A DNA stretch of 64,000 nucleotides. Origin: Acidimicrobiales bacterium. GTDB lineage: Bacteria > Actinomycetota > Acidimicrobiia > Acidimicrobiales > CADCSY01. Positions 39,801-49,893 of the stretch are shown here, piece by piece (positions within the stretch are counted from its first letter, which is position 1; each line of letters starts with the position of its first letter). Both the position numbers and the translations under genes were made by a program. The notes beneath the pieces are model-generated. The model was not told the DNA's origin. It was given only the letters and a program-made list of their open reading frames with translations, and did no database searches. The DNA is taken from NCBI GenBank assembly GCA_035512495.1, contig DATKDW010000025.1:51791-115790 (forward strand), written 5' to 3'.

Positions 39801-42800
39801 TGCTGAGCCGCACCGGCGACCGGTGGGAGGAGAACACCGCCACCTGGCACCTCGCCTACTCCCACTACCGCCTCGGTCACCTCGACCGGGCCGTGGCCAT
39901 CGCCCGGGAGCTCCACCGGGACGCCCGGTCGATCGGCGACGACGCCGCTGCCGGCATTGCCCTGGCGGTGTGGGCCAAGGCCTCCGAGGGCCGCGTCCCG
40001 GCCGAGCTGGTGGCCGCTGAGCTCGAGCGCGACAACGGCGACGCGCACACCACGACCGAGCTCCACGTCGCCGAGGGCGTGCGACTGCTGCACGCCGGGC
40101 GCACCGACGAGGCCATCACCTCATTCCAGCGGGCCGAGGCGACCTACCGCGCCGCCGGCCTCCGCCAGGAGTACGTGGCACCCGTCCTGCCCTGGTCGGC
40201 GACCGCCCTCCGGGTGAAGGCCGAGCAGGTCGACCCGTGCGCATCGGGCACCGGCGCCGCCGGGCAGCTCCGTCACGCCCGCCGCGTTGCCCGCCGGGCC
40301 GCCCGCCTGGCGCGGGCCTACCGCAACAACGCTCCCCACGCCCTCCGGGAGGTCGGCCTCCTGGCCGCGCTGAGCGGGCACCGCCGGCGCGCCCGTCGGG
40401 CCCTCACCCGCTCCCTGGCGATCGCCGAGCGCCAGGGAGCCACCTACGAGGCAGCCCTCACCCGCGCCGCCCTGGCCCGCACCACGGGCGACGCCGAAGC
40501 CCGGATGTCGGCCGAGGCCGAGCTCGCGTCGTTCCGACAGGAGCTTGCCGGCGGAGCCGACCTCGACCTCGAGGCCCCGGAGCTGTCGCTCGCCGACCGC
40601 TTCAGCTCCCTCCTCGACGCGGGCCGGGCCATCGCCGCGGCCCCCTCCCCTGCCGTCCTCAACGCCGCCGTCCGCGATGCGGCCCTCACCCTCCTGCGGG
40701 GCGAGCGCTGCCACGTCATCGAGCTCGAGGGGGACCTCGGTGAGATGTTGACCACCGCCTCCGGGGAGCAGGTCGACGAGCTGTCGCGGAGCCTGATCAC
40801 CCGCGCCATCGAGACGGGTGCACCGGTGGTGGTCGACGACCTCGACATCGAGGACTCGAGCGAGAGCCTGATCCTGGCCGGCCTCCGGTCGGCCCTCTGC
40901 GCGCCCATCCGGTGCGAGGGCGAGGTCGTCGCCTGCTTCTACGTGACCCATCGCCTCATCGGCGGGCTCTTCGACGACGTCGCCGTCCGGCTCGCCGAGT
41001 TCATCGCCGCCCTCGCCGGCGCCACCCTGGAGCACGTCGCCGGCAGCGAGGCCCGCTTCCGCTCGCTGGCGCAGAACTCGACCGACGTCATCACGATCGT
41101 GGACCGCGTGGGACGGATCACCTACCAGAGCTCGTCCCTGCAGCGAGTTCTCGGGTTCGAGCCGGTCGAGCTGGTCGGCCAACCCCTGGCCGGGTGGGTG
41201 CACCCCGACGACCTCAGCCCTCTGCAGGAGTTCCTATCCGCTGCCCCGAGCCTGGAGAACGGCTCGGCGGTGGTCGAGTGCCGCCTCCGTCACCGGGACG
41301 GCTCGTGGCGTCACGTCGAGACCTCGATGAACAACCTGCTCGCGGACCCGAGCGTCCGTGGGGTGGTGCTGAACACGCGCGACATCAGCGACCGGGTGGA
41401 GCTCGAGGGCGAGCTGCGACAGCGCGCTTGGCACGACAGCCTCACCGGGCTCGCCAACCGCTCCCTGTTCACCGAGCGCGTCGACCAGGCGCTCGCTCGG
41501 CGCAACCGCGACCCGAGCGGCGTCGCCGTGCTGTTCCTGGACCTCGACGACTTCAAGTCGATCAACGACACGCTCGGCCATGTCGCCGGCGATCTCCTGC
41601 TCCGCGGGGTGGGCGAGCGCCTGTCGTCGTGCGTCCGCCCGGGCGACACCGTGGCCCGCTTCGGCGGTGACGAGTTCGCCGTCTTGCTCAGATCCACCGG
41701 TCAGGGCGATGCCGAGCAGGTGGCCCTGCGGATCATGGAGGCCCTGGCAGCACCGTTCGAGCTGCGCGGCCACATGCGTGCGGCGCGGGCGAGCCTCGGA
41801 GTGGCCATTGCCGTGGCCGACAGCACCGCCGACGATCTGGTCACCAACGCCGACGCCGCCATGTACGTCGCCAAGGCGCGAGGGAAGGGCCGATACGAGA
41901 TCTTCGAACCCACCATGCGAGCCCACGCCCTGGAGCGATCGGGCCTGCGTTCCGACCTCGAGTGGGCACTCGCCCGCGACGAGCTCGTCATCCACTACCA
42001 GCCGGTCATCGACGTCGCCGGTGGCCAGGTCACCGGGTTCGAGGCACTCCTCCGGTGGCAGCACCCGGTGCGGGGCCTGCTCGCCCCCGACGCCTTCATC
42101 GACCTGGCCGAGTCGTCGGGCCTCATCGTCGACATCGGCGCGTGGGTGCTGCGCACGGCGTGCCAGCAGTCGGTGGCCTGGCAGCAGACCTTCCCGGAGT
42201 CGAAGGCATCGATGGCGGTGAACCTCTCGGCCCGCCAGCTGCAGCAGCCGCACCTCGTCAGCCAGGTCGCCGCCATCCTCGCCGAGACCGGCATCGACCC
42301 GGGGCGGGTGGTGCTGGAGATCACCGAGAGCGCCACCGTCGACGACACCGAGGCGGCCATCGAGAAGCTGCAGGAGCTGAAGACCCTCGGTCTCTGCCTC
42401 GCCATCGACGACTTCGGCACCGGGTACTCCTCGCTCAGCTACCTGCGACGCTTCCCCGTCGACCTGTTGAAGGTCGACCGGTCGTTCGTCGCCGGGCTCG
42501 GCCACGACACCGAGGACTCCGCCATCGTGGCCAACGTCATCAGCCTCGCTCACGCCCTCGGGCTCGCCGCGGTGGCTGAGGGCGTCGAGACCGTCGAGCA
42601 GCTCGAAGTGCTCGGCGAGCTCGGCTGCGACCTGGCCCAGGGCTACAACTGGCGGCGCCCCACCGACGTGGCCCACGTCGAGCAGTGGCTGACGATGGTG
42701 GAGAACGTCCAGAGCCCCACGGTGCCGCCGCAGCAGCAGACCCAGGGAGTGCTCCTCGTCGACGACCGTGGGGGGGTCCGGGCGGCCATCCGCATCGCCC

Positions 42801-43105
42801 TCGAGATGGACGGCCACTTCCGGGTGGTGGCCGAGGCTGGGGACGGCGAGCATGCCGTCAAGCTGGCCCGTCACCACCAACCCGACCTCATCCTCCTGGA
42901 CCTGGCCATGCCCGGGATGGGGGGCATGGAAGCACTGCCGCTCCTGCACCGGGCGGCGCCCGGGGCGAAGGTCGTGCTCCTCACCGCCCTGGAGCCGGTC
43001 GACGTCCCGGACGCCATCCTGTCGCAGGCGCTCGGCATCTTCGACAAGGCCACCGACCTCAGCTGCCTCGTCGACCGGCTCTCCAACCTGGTGACCCCGG
43101 CCTGA
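36851..43105 (+). CDS. Giant Ser/Thr kinase-ATPase-TPR-GAF-PAS-GGDEF-EAL-receiver protein
   Basis: A 2084-residue multidomain signalling protein. Kinase (about 15-270): Lys45, HRDLKPAN (Asp137), IDFGLS (Asp158), YLAPEA. ATPase from about 306: FVGREHDL, Walker A ESGGGKTR (Lys341), Walker B LVLLDDCQWAD (Asp464). Then a long helical TPR-like stretch, GAF (about 1270-1397), PAS (about 1399-1517). GGDEF (FGGDEF, 1605-1609) carries the RPGD inhibitory site. EAL motifs include FEALLRW (1731), Asp1853/Asp1854 in IDDFGTGYSSL and AEGVET, all consistent with activity. Receiver: Asp1971/1972, phospho-acceptor Asp2017, Lys2066. ATG at 36851 is preferred because GGAGG lies seven bases before it; 36803 is an alternative. 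No membrane segment is obvious. Confidence 0.93.
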   Translation: MVAAATEGTVVGDRFLCRRLMKRGLGVDTWLGEDLVEGGAIVVVKTVVRSAVSATARLRFEHEADVLRQLQGGRRLLVAAGHDGDLLYLVQPFHEGATLRHLLDRDGALTPAMAIEVAIQVLATLEVAHAHQVLHRDLKPANIVIDDTGPSLEVVLIDFGLSRSARLDPAVRDEPVGTARYLAPEAAGLIDVAVEEPADLYSLGIVMFESLTGSPPFTGTTVGEVLRQHLNIDPPPLRTQDVDIPRALEAIVSRLLRKNPNDRYQSATSVSADLHALDEAMRRGDADPALTVGLHDRRTVLTEPAFVGREHDLSRLAELGAMTTSGHGGLVLVEAESGGGKTRLLDELALQERRGGSWILRGQGTDQAAPRPFQLLEGLAEAVVDEAGRRPEVAAELWELLGERTDALVDALPVLRAIHPDRPSAGASEETGPEMFGEARSLEALVALLAGLGSPQRPALVLLDDCQWADGLTLRLIDAWQAWSSVQDGEVHTLVVAAFRSEEVGAGHRLRATQSRVHLKLRPFEPADIARLCESMAGPLPDEALSTITRLADGSPFMAAAVLRGMVECGALVGEPDGWTVDAAPMAEVQMSRRAALFLVQRLELLTQPTLAMLSVAAVLGKVVDLDMAVELSGIEDAQVVACLEEARRRRIVWVDEQADRVAFTHDKLREALLERLADDERTALHRGAAATIESRDPTRTFELAYHFDAAGQHEQALPYALESAAVARSRYALEIATDHYRIAERAAEADPATSDDTRARITEGIGEVLSLQGRYEEAEEELGRALALRTDPLHRAAIEVQLGDVAFKSGRPEEACRAHEAALRQLGRWVPRSTAALMVAILWEALVQVVHSLDPRTARGARRQESTPEERLALRILSRLAYAYWFHAGTVPCAWSHLREMNLAERRRPSPELAQAWSEHAPVTTMAPWYGRGLAYAQRSLVIRQDLGDTWGQGQSLGFAAVVLYAASRFEECIETTTEARRLLSRTGDRWEENTATWHLAYSHYRLGHLDRAVAIARELHRDARSIGDDAAAGIALAVWAKASEGRVPAELVAAELERDNGDAHTTTELHVAEGVRLLHAGRTDEAITSFQRAEATYRAAGLRQEYVAPVLPWSATALRVKAEQVDPCASGTGAAGQLRHARRVARRAARLARAYRNNAPHALREVGLLAALSGHRRRARRALTRSLAIAERQGATYEAALTRAALARTTGDAEARMSAEAELASFRQELAGGADLDLEAPELSLADRFSSLLDAGRAIAAAPSPAVLNAAVRDAALTLLRGERCHVIELEGDLGEMLTTASGEQVDELSRSLITRAIETGAPVVVDDLDIEDSSESLILAGLRSALCAPIRCEGEVVACFYVTHRLIGGLFDDVAVRLAEFIAALAGATLEHVAGSEARFRSLAQNSTDVITIVDRVGRITYQSSSLQRVLGFEPVELVGQPLAGWVHPDDLSPLQEFLSAAPSLENGSAVVECRLRHRDGSWRHVETSMNNLLADPSVRGVVLNTRDISDRVELEGELRQRAWHDSLTGLANRSLFTERVDQALARRNRDPSGVAVLFLDLDDFKSINDTLGHVAGDLLLRGVGERLSSCVRPGDTVARFGGDEFAVLLRSTGQGDAEQVALRIMEALAAPFELRGHMRAARASLGVAIAVADSTADDLVTNADAAMYVAKARGKGRYEIFEPTMRAHALERSGLRSDLEWALARDELVIHYQPVIDVAGGQVTGFEALLRWQHPVRGLLAPDAFIDLAESSGLIVDIGAWVLRTACQQSVAWQQTFPESKASMAVNLSARQLQQPHLVSQVAAILAETGIDPGRVVLEITESATVDDTEAAIEKLQELKTLGLCLAIDDFGTGYSSLSYLRRFPVDLLKVDRSFVAGLGHDTEDSAIVANVISLAHALGLAAVAEGVETVEQLEVLGELGCDLAQGYNWRRPTDVAHVEQWLTMVENVQSPTVPPQQQTQGVLLVDDRGGVRAAIRIALEMDGHFRVVAEAGDGEHAVKLARHHQPDLILLDLAMPGMGGMEALPLLHRAAPGAKVVLLTALEPVDVPDAILSQALGIFDKATDLSCLVDRLSNLVTPA

Positions 43106-43111
43106 ACCGGC

Positions 43112-43717
43112 TCACCCGCGGGGCCGCGTCTCCTTCCACCCGTCCCAGTAGGTGATCTCCTCGATGGGCCGGCGGGCGGCCTCGCCCCAGCGCCCGGTCG
43201 GGTACCCGACGGGGATCATCGCCCACGTCTGGACGTCGTCGGGCAGGCCGAGCACCGCCCGCACCTCGTCCTCCCGCGCCTTGTGCACGGTGGTCAACGT
43301 GGTGCCGAGGCCGAGAGCGCGCGCGGCCAGGAACAGGTTCTGCACCCCCGGGTACACCGAGGCGGGGTCACCGGCGCGGCTGGCGGGGATGATGATCACC
43401 GGTGCGTCGCCCATGTGCTCGCCGAGGTGGTCGGCCGAGCTCAGCACCCGGGTGAGGGACGGGTCGGCGTCGGGGCCGGTGTTTCGCTGGGCGTAGAGCT
43501 CGCGCACCGGCGCCCAGCACTCCCGGTAGATGTCGCCGAGCCGGCGCCGCTTGTCGGCGTCGGTGACGACGATCCACCGCACGGGCTGCGAGTTGCCGCC
43601 GGTGGCCGCCTTGGAGGCGGCCTCGAGGATCGTCCAGAGATCGTCCTCGGCGACCGGCCGGTCGTGGTCGAGGCGGCGCATGGCGCGGGTGGTCCGGATG
43701 GCTTCGAAGACGTCCAT
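43112..43717 (-). CDS. Nitroreductase-family FMN protein
   Basis: A 201-residue nitroreductase-like flavoprotein: IRTTRAMRRLDHDRPV at the N-terminus, ASKAATGGNSQPVRWIVV, and GVQNLFLAARALGLGTTLTTVH. It probably reduces quinones or nitro compounds with NAD(P)H. It is convergent with the giant kinase/EAL gene (six bases between stops). Confidence 0.93.
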   Translation of the reverse strand: MDVFEAIRTTRAMRRLDHDRPVAEDDLWTILEAASKAATGGNSQPVRWIVVTDADKRRRLGDIYRECWAPVRELYAQRNTGPDADPSLTRVLSSADHLGEHMGDAPVIIIPASRAGDPASVYPGVQNLFLAARALGLGTTLTTVHKAREDEVRAVLGLPDDVQTWAMIPVGYPTGRWGEAARRPIEEITYWDGWKETRPRG

Positions 43718-43770
43718 GTGGTGAACCTAACGCCTGCTCGGCCCGTCCGGCCGGGGCGGCGCGGCGATCG

Positions 43771-45246
43771 TCAGCCGCTCGGCGGCTCGACGTCGCCACG
43801 GTGGACGAAGAGGTCCAGCGTCCGGGCGAGGAAGCTCGCCATCTGGTCGCGGCGCGCCGGGAGCGAGGGGCTGTAGGTGGTGGCGGTGGTGCCGGCAGCG
43901 ATCCGCGCCTCGGCAACCTTGTCGATGGCCTCCTCGTGGGTGTTGCCCCTGGTGTCGGCGAAGTGGCTGCCCGAGGAGGCCATGGGCTCGCCGGTGGCGT
44001 GCTCCACCGACCGGACGATGAACGACGCCATCTGGTCGCGCCGGACCGTCGCCGCCGGCGAGTAGGTCGTGTCGCTGGTGCCCCGGACCACCCCGATGGC
44101 GGCCAGCTGGTTGATGCGGTCCTCGTGGGCGTTGCCGCGGATGTCGCTGAAGCCCTGATCGCTGGGCGGGGGCAGCGCCACACCCACGGCCTCGAGGGTC
44201 CGGGCCACGAACGACGCCATCTGGTCGCGCCGGACCTCCCCACCGGGCTCGTAGCGGCCAGGGGCGACCCCCGACGTGATGCCCCACCACGTGATGCAGT
44301 CGATGGCAGCCTCGTGCGGGTTGCCCCCGGTGTCGTGGTAGCCCCCCGGCGGCACCTCGCCGTCGGGGCAGGCGCGGGCGATGCGGTCGTCGGCCGAGCC
44401 GCCGGACACCTCCGGGCCGTGCCCGTCGCCGAGCGCCAGGGTGACCCACAGGCCGGTGTGACGCTCCATGTAGGCGAGCATGCGGCTGAGGTCGCTCACC
44501 CCGTTGCTCCCGACGGTGGGGGCGATCTCGATCGTCGACAGCACACCGAAGCCACGGCCGTGGGCGTCGATGAAGGCGCTCCCCGAGTCCCCCGGGATGC
44601 CGGGCGTGGCGGTGTACACCTTGTGGGTCCACCCGCCACCCGCTTGGCCGAGACTGATGCCCTCCTTGGGGCTCAGCGTCCGGATGCCGAGCCGCAGCGG
44701 CGAGCTGCCGTAGCTGTAGACCTCGTCGCCCTGGGCGGTGGACGTGGCGATCCCGGTCGGGCCACCCCACACCGGCACGGTGGGGTTCACGCGCCCGTGG
44801 TCGGCGGGGTCGATCCGCACAAGGGCGAAGTCGTTGTACCGGCACGCATTGGACGACTGCTCGCCGGCCGCCTGCATGGTGACCCACGAGTTGTAGACCA
44901 TCGTCCCGGGCTGGGTGGCCCCCTCGATGTCGACCTGGGATCCCACCGGGGCGGTGCTGGCGACGCAGCCGTTGGTCTCGGTGCTCTCGCTGGTCGACGC
45001 GCAGTGGGCGGACTGGCCGATGTAGATGTCGCTCGTGTCGTAGAAGACGAAGTTGGAGGTGCAGCGACCCTCGGTGTCGGTCACCACGCCAGGGTGGACC
45101 GACGCCTCATCCGCCGGAGCCCACTGCGGGGTCGGGTGATCGGGCGACGACGAGCCGAGGGCGGCAGGGGCGGCGGCCAGCGTGGCCCCGAGCAAGAGGA
45201 CCGAGAGCACGGAGAGGAGCCGGTGCCAAGCCGCCATGGAGTTCAC
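43771..45246 (-). CDS. Secreted S1-like serine protease with three SLH-type repeats
   Basis: A 491-residue exported protein. The N-terminus has a signal peptide (WHRLLSVLSVLLLGATLAAA then APAALG). The protease part shows GQSAHCAST (His), NDFALVRIDP (Asp) and PGDSGSAF (Ser), a trypsin-like triad. From about residue 305 three repeats follow, each ending in RRDQMASF and starting F/Y-x-D-x-x-GN-x-HE, resembling S-layer-homology modules that bind cell-wall polymers. It probably sits on the cell surface. Lies downstream of the tRNA gene. Confidence 0.85.
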   Translation of the reverse strand: MNSMAAWHRLLSVLSVLLLGATLAAAPAALGSSSPDHPTPQWAPADEASVHPGVVTDTEGRCTSNFVFYDTSDIYIGQSAHCASTSESTETNGCVASTAPVGSQVDIEGATQPGTMVYNSWVTMQAAGEQSSNACRYNDFALVRIDPADHGRVNPTVPVWGGPTGIATSTAQGDEVYSYGSSPLRLGIRTLSPKEGISLGQAGGGWTHKVYTATPGIPGDSGSAFIDAHGRGFGVLSTIEIAPTVGSNGVSDLSRMLAYMERHTGLWVTLALGDGHGPEVSGGSADDRIARACPDGEVPPGGYHDTGGNPHEAAIDCITWWGITSGVAPGRYEPGGEVRRDQMASFVARTLEAVGVALPPPSDQGFSDIRGNAHEDRINQLAAIGVVRGTSDTTYSPAATVRRDQMASFIVRSVEHATGEPMASSGSHFADTRGNTHEEAIDKVAEARIAAGTTATTYSPSLPARRDQMASFLARTLDLFVHRGDVEPPSG

Positions 45247-45404
45247 ACCAGATACTTCGACGCCGCCTCGTCCGTCGCCTGCCCGCGCCGGAGCCCTGTT
45301 GGTCCTGCCGTGGTCGGCCGCCGGCCTGCTTGCGGTCTTCGCCCCGATGACGATACGCCTCTACAACCAGGAGCGCTGATCCGCGGAGTTGGTGCCGGTG
45401 TGGG

Positions 45405-45477
45405 TGGAGGTGAGCGGAATCGAACCGCCGACTTCTACGTTGCGAACGTAGCGCTCTGCCAACTGAGCTACACCCCC
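45405..45477 (-). tRNA. tRNA-Ala (anticodon CGC)
   Basis: A 73-nucleotide cloverleaf is formed on the minus strand. Acceptor GGGGGTG pairs with CACCTCC (one G-T pair), D-arm GCTC/GAGC, anticodon stem CTACG/CGTAG around loop TTCGCAA with anticodon CGC (reads GCG codons, Ala), and T-arm GGCGG-TTCGATT-CCGCT. CCA is not encoded immediately after the discriminator A, as is common in actinobacteria. Confidence 0.95.
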
Positions 45478-45535
45478 GGGGGGCGGGGCCACGATAGCCG
45501 GGCGCCCCGAGGCGCCTGCTTCGGAGGCGGTGCGG

Positions 45536-46054
45536 CTAGTTCGAGGCGGAGCGGCGGAGCAGCATGGCGGGCTCCACCGAAGCCGGGCCGGGGAGGAAGC
45601 GCACCTTCATGTCACGCTCGGCCGCCATGTTGCGGACCTGGACGAGCATGACGATGTAGCCGACGAAGAGCAGGTCGAGGACCAGGTGCAGCGCGAGCAT
45701 CACCCGCAGGCCGGGGATCATGCCCAACACGAGCGACCCGCCCATGGCGGCGAGGAGGCCGCTGAGGATGTCCTTGCGGCGCTTGCGGACCATCGCCCGG
45801 GGCGAGGGCCCGTAGGTGGCGCGGGGGCGGGGAGCGAAGGACGCTTGGTGCTGGGTGCTGACGTGGGTGGCCACCGGGCGCAGGCGGGTGACGTTGCCGG
45901 CCACCGGCGGGGTGGTGCGCTCGAGCACCGAGAGCTGGTTTCGGAAGGCGCCGATCGAGTCGGCGGGGCCGCGCTCGGCGCGAGCCCGCAGCAGCTGCGG
46001 GACGAGGAACACCGCCCAGACCATGGCAAGTACCAGCAGGACCACTAGCGACAC
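45536..46054 (-). CDS. glpR: GlpR/SepX-like divisome membrane protein
   Basis: A 172-residue protein with an N-terminal transmembrane helix (VLLVLAMVWAVFLVPQLLRAR), a basic linker (MVRKRRKDIL) and two C-terminal membrane helices (GLLAAMGGSLVLGMIPG and MLALHLVLDLLFVGYIVMLV). This topology and the neighbourhood with a MoeA-like gene and galU match actinobacterial GlpR/SepX, a membrane receptor that links the MoeA-like Glp to FtsZ-dependent division. Assignment rests on shape and synteny. It lies 191 bases after moaC. Confidence 0.75.
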   Translation of the reverse strand: MSLVVLLVLAMVWAVFLVPQLLRARAERGPADSIGAFRNQLSVLERTTPPVAGNVTRLRPVATHVSTQHQASFAPRPRATYGPSPRAMVRKRRKDILSGLLAAMGGSLVLGMIPGLRVMLALHLVLDLLFVGYIVMLVQVRNMAAERDMKVRFLPGPASVEPAMLLRRSASN

Positions 46055-46245
46055 GCTCCGCCCTCTGCTTCCTGTGCTCGGGACCGTACCGGGCCGCAGG
46101 GCGGCGCCGGTGGATGGTCAGCGGCCCCGACCGGGGCCCGGATCAACGACGCCGGTGTGCGACGAGAACGTTACGGTTCTACTACGAACGGTTGCCAACC
46201 ACAACCCGGGGGCATGCCGTCCGGTCGGCTCCGGGGCCCCCGAAC

Positions 46246-46752
<507 letters not shown>

Positions 46753-46767
46753 GCCGGGAGAGTCTAA

Positions 46768-47751
<984 letters not shown>

Positions 47752-47764
47752 GGCCCGTCCGAGC

Positions 47765-49012
47765 CTACGGGCCGGCCACCTCTTCCGACAGGAGGACCAC
47801 GTCGAGCTCGCCGCCGGCCACCACCCCCGTCCCGTCGGGCAGGACCCCGAGGGCGTTGGCGGCAGCGAGGGCCGAGAGCTGGTGCGAGCCCTGGCCACCG
47901 GCGGAGCGCACGTGGTGACGCCCGTCGGCGCCCACGGTGGCGACCAGGCGCACGAAGTGCACCTTCCCGTCCGGCCTGCGGAGGATGTCGTGCTCGGCGA
48001 AGGCCCGGACCCGGGGCCGGTGGAGGCGGTCGTCGGGGTGGCCGATCATCCGGCGCAGGGCCGGGCGGGCGAACAGCTCGAAGGAGACCATCGAGGACAC
48101 GGGGTTGCCCGGGAGCCCGAACACCGGCGTGCCCTGCACGAGGCCGAAGGCGAACGGCTTCGCCGGCTTGATGGCGACCTGCATCCACACCATCTCCCCG
48201 AGCCGGTCGAGGACCTCTCGGATCAGGTCGAAGTCGCCCACGCTGACCCCGCCGCTGGTGACGAGGACGTCACAGGCCGACGTGGCCTCCCGGATCACGC
48301 CGGTGATCGCGTCGAGGTCGTCGGCGACGGTGCCGAAGTCGATCACCTCGCACCCCGCCTCCCCGGCGAGGGCGACGAGCATCGGGCGGTTCGAGTCGCG
48401 GATCTGGCCCGGCCCGAGCACGCCGCCGCCGTCGACGAGCTCGTCGCCGGTCGAGAGGACGCCCACGACCGGGGCCCGGCGGGTGGGGACCCGCACCAAC
48501 CCCAAGCTGGCCAGCACCCCGATCACCCCGGGCGTGACCACCTCGCCCTCGCCCACCACCACGTCGCCCGGGCGCACGTCGTCGCCCGCACGGCGAACCG
48601 ACTGCCCGGCCGCCACGGCCTCCTCGACGACCACCGTGTCGCCCTCACCCGGTGAGGTGCACTCCACCATGACCACGGCGTCGGCGCCCGGCGGCATGGG
48701 CGCCCCGGTCATGATCCGCACCGCCTCACCGGGCCCGACCTCGACGTCGGGGGCAGCGCCGGCGGCGAGCGTGCCCACCACCCGGAGCGCCACGGGGGCC
48801 GCTTCGGTGTCGGCGGCTTGCACGGCGAAGCCGTCCATCGCCGAGTTGTCGAAGGGCGGGACGTGCTCCTGGGCCGTCACCGGAGCCGAGGTCACGCTGC
48901 CGACCGCCTGGCCGAGGGGCACCGTCCGGGGGTGGAAGGCGTGGCACGAGCGGAGCACCAGTGCCTGCGCCTCGTGGAGGGGGGTCAGGCCCCCGGAGCT
49001 CGGGGTGCTCAT
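47765..49012 (-). CDS. glp: MoeA-like molybdopterin molybdenumtransferase / Glp divisome protein
   Basis: A 415-residue MoeA-family protein: AQEHVPPFDNSAMDGFAV, RIMTGAPMPPGADAVVMVE, VLSTGDEL, ILRRPDGK and SGGVSVGDFD. The family performs the final step of molybdenum cofactor insertion; in actinobacteria a MoeA paralogue (Glp) binds FtsZ and GlpR. The presence of a GlpR-like gene, moaC and moaA in the cluster makes Glp plausible, though MoeA function cannot be excluded. ATG overlaps the galU stop (ATGA). Confidence 0.9.
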   Translation of the reverse strand: MSTPSSGGLTPLHEAQALVLRSCHAFHPRTVPLGQAVGSVTSAPVTAQEHVPPFDNSAMDGFAVQAADTEAAPVALRVVGTLAAGAAPDVEVGPGEAVRIMTGAPMPPGADAVVMVECTSPGEGDTVVVEEAVAAGQSVRRAGDDVRPGDVVVGEGEVVTPGVIGVLASLGLVRVPTRRAPVVGVLSTGDELVDGGGVLGPGQIRDSNRPMLVALAGEAGCEVIDFGTVADDLDAITGVIREATSACDVLVTSGGVSVGDFDLIREVLDRLGEMVWMQVAIKPAKPFAFGLVQGTPVFGLPGNPVSSMVSFELFARPALRRMIGHPDDRLHRPRVRAFAEHDILRRPDGKVHFVRLVATVGADGRHHVRSAGGQGSHQLSALAAANALGVLPDGTGVVAGGELDVVLLSEEVAGP

Positions 49013-49893
49013 GGCGTCTCCATGTCGCGGACGAAGTCGGCGAGGTAGGCCCGGAAGTCGGCGCCGAGGTCGGGGTGGGCCGCGCCGAGGGCGACGGTGG
49101 TCCGGAGGAAGTCTGGCTTGTTCCCGATGTCGTGGCGGCCCTCGCTGAAGATGTAGCCGAGCACGTCCTGCTCGGCGAGGAGGAGGTCGATGGCGTCGGT
49201 GAGCTGGATCTCGCCCCCCTTGCCCGGGGTGACCCGGTCGAGGGCGTCGAAGATCGCCGGCGGGAACACGTAGCGGCCGGTGGCCGCCAGGTCGGAGGGG
49301 GCGTCGGCGGGGGCGGGCTTCTCCACGATCTGGCGGATGGCGACGAGCTCGTCGCGGCCCGCCACAGGCTCCACCCGGGGGCAGCCGTAGGACGAGATCT
49401 CCGTCATGGGGACCGCCTTGAGGGCGATGACCGCCGCGGCGTGCTCGTCGTGGGCGGCGATCATGCCCTGCAGGAGCCGCCCGCCGTCGACCATCAGGTC
49501 GTCGGGCAGGAGGACGGCGAAGGGCTCGTCGCCCACGTGGTGGCGGGCCACCGCCACGGCGTGACCGAGGCCCAGCGGCCGACCCTGGCGCACGTAGGCG
49601 AACGACGCCAGGTCGTTGATGGCCCGCACCTCGGCCAGCGCCTCCTCCTTGCCGCCCTCGGCCAGCTCGGCCTCGAGCTCGGGGAACACGTCGAAGTGGT
49701 CCTCGATCGGCTTCTTGGTGCGGCCGGTCACGATGCAGATGTCGGTGATCCCGGCTGCCACCGCCTCCTCGACCACGTACTGGATCGCCGGCTTGTCGAC
49801 GATGGCCAGCATCTCCTTCGGGGTCGCCTTGGTGGCCGGGAGGAAGCGCGTGCCGAGGCCGGCGGCGGGGATGACGGCTTTGCGGACGGTCAT
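49009..49893 (-). CDS. galU: UTP-glucose-1-phosphate uridylyltransferase
   Basis: A 294-residue GalU nucleotidyltransferase. Marks: AVIPAAGLGTRFLPATKATPKEML, IQYVVEEAVAAGI, KPAPADAPSDLAATGRYV and KPDFLRTTVALG. It makes UDP-glucose for glycans. It overlaps the upstream cyclase gene and downstream glp gene by four bases each. Confidence 0.97.
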   Translation of the reverse strand: MTVRKAVIPAAGLGTRFLPATKATPKEMLAIVDKPAIQYVVEEAVAAGITDICIVTGRTKKPIEDHFDVFPELEAELAEGGKEEALAEVRAINDLASFAYVRQGRPLGLGHAVAVARHHVGDEPFAVLLPDDLMVDGGRLLQGMIAAHDEHAAAVIALKAVPMTEISSYGCPRVEPVAGRDELVAIRQIVEKPAPADAPSDLAATGRYVFPPAIFDALDRVTPGKGGEIQLTDAIDLLLAEQDVLGYIFSEGRHDIGNKPDFLRTTVALGAAHPDLGADFRAYLADFVRDMETP

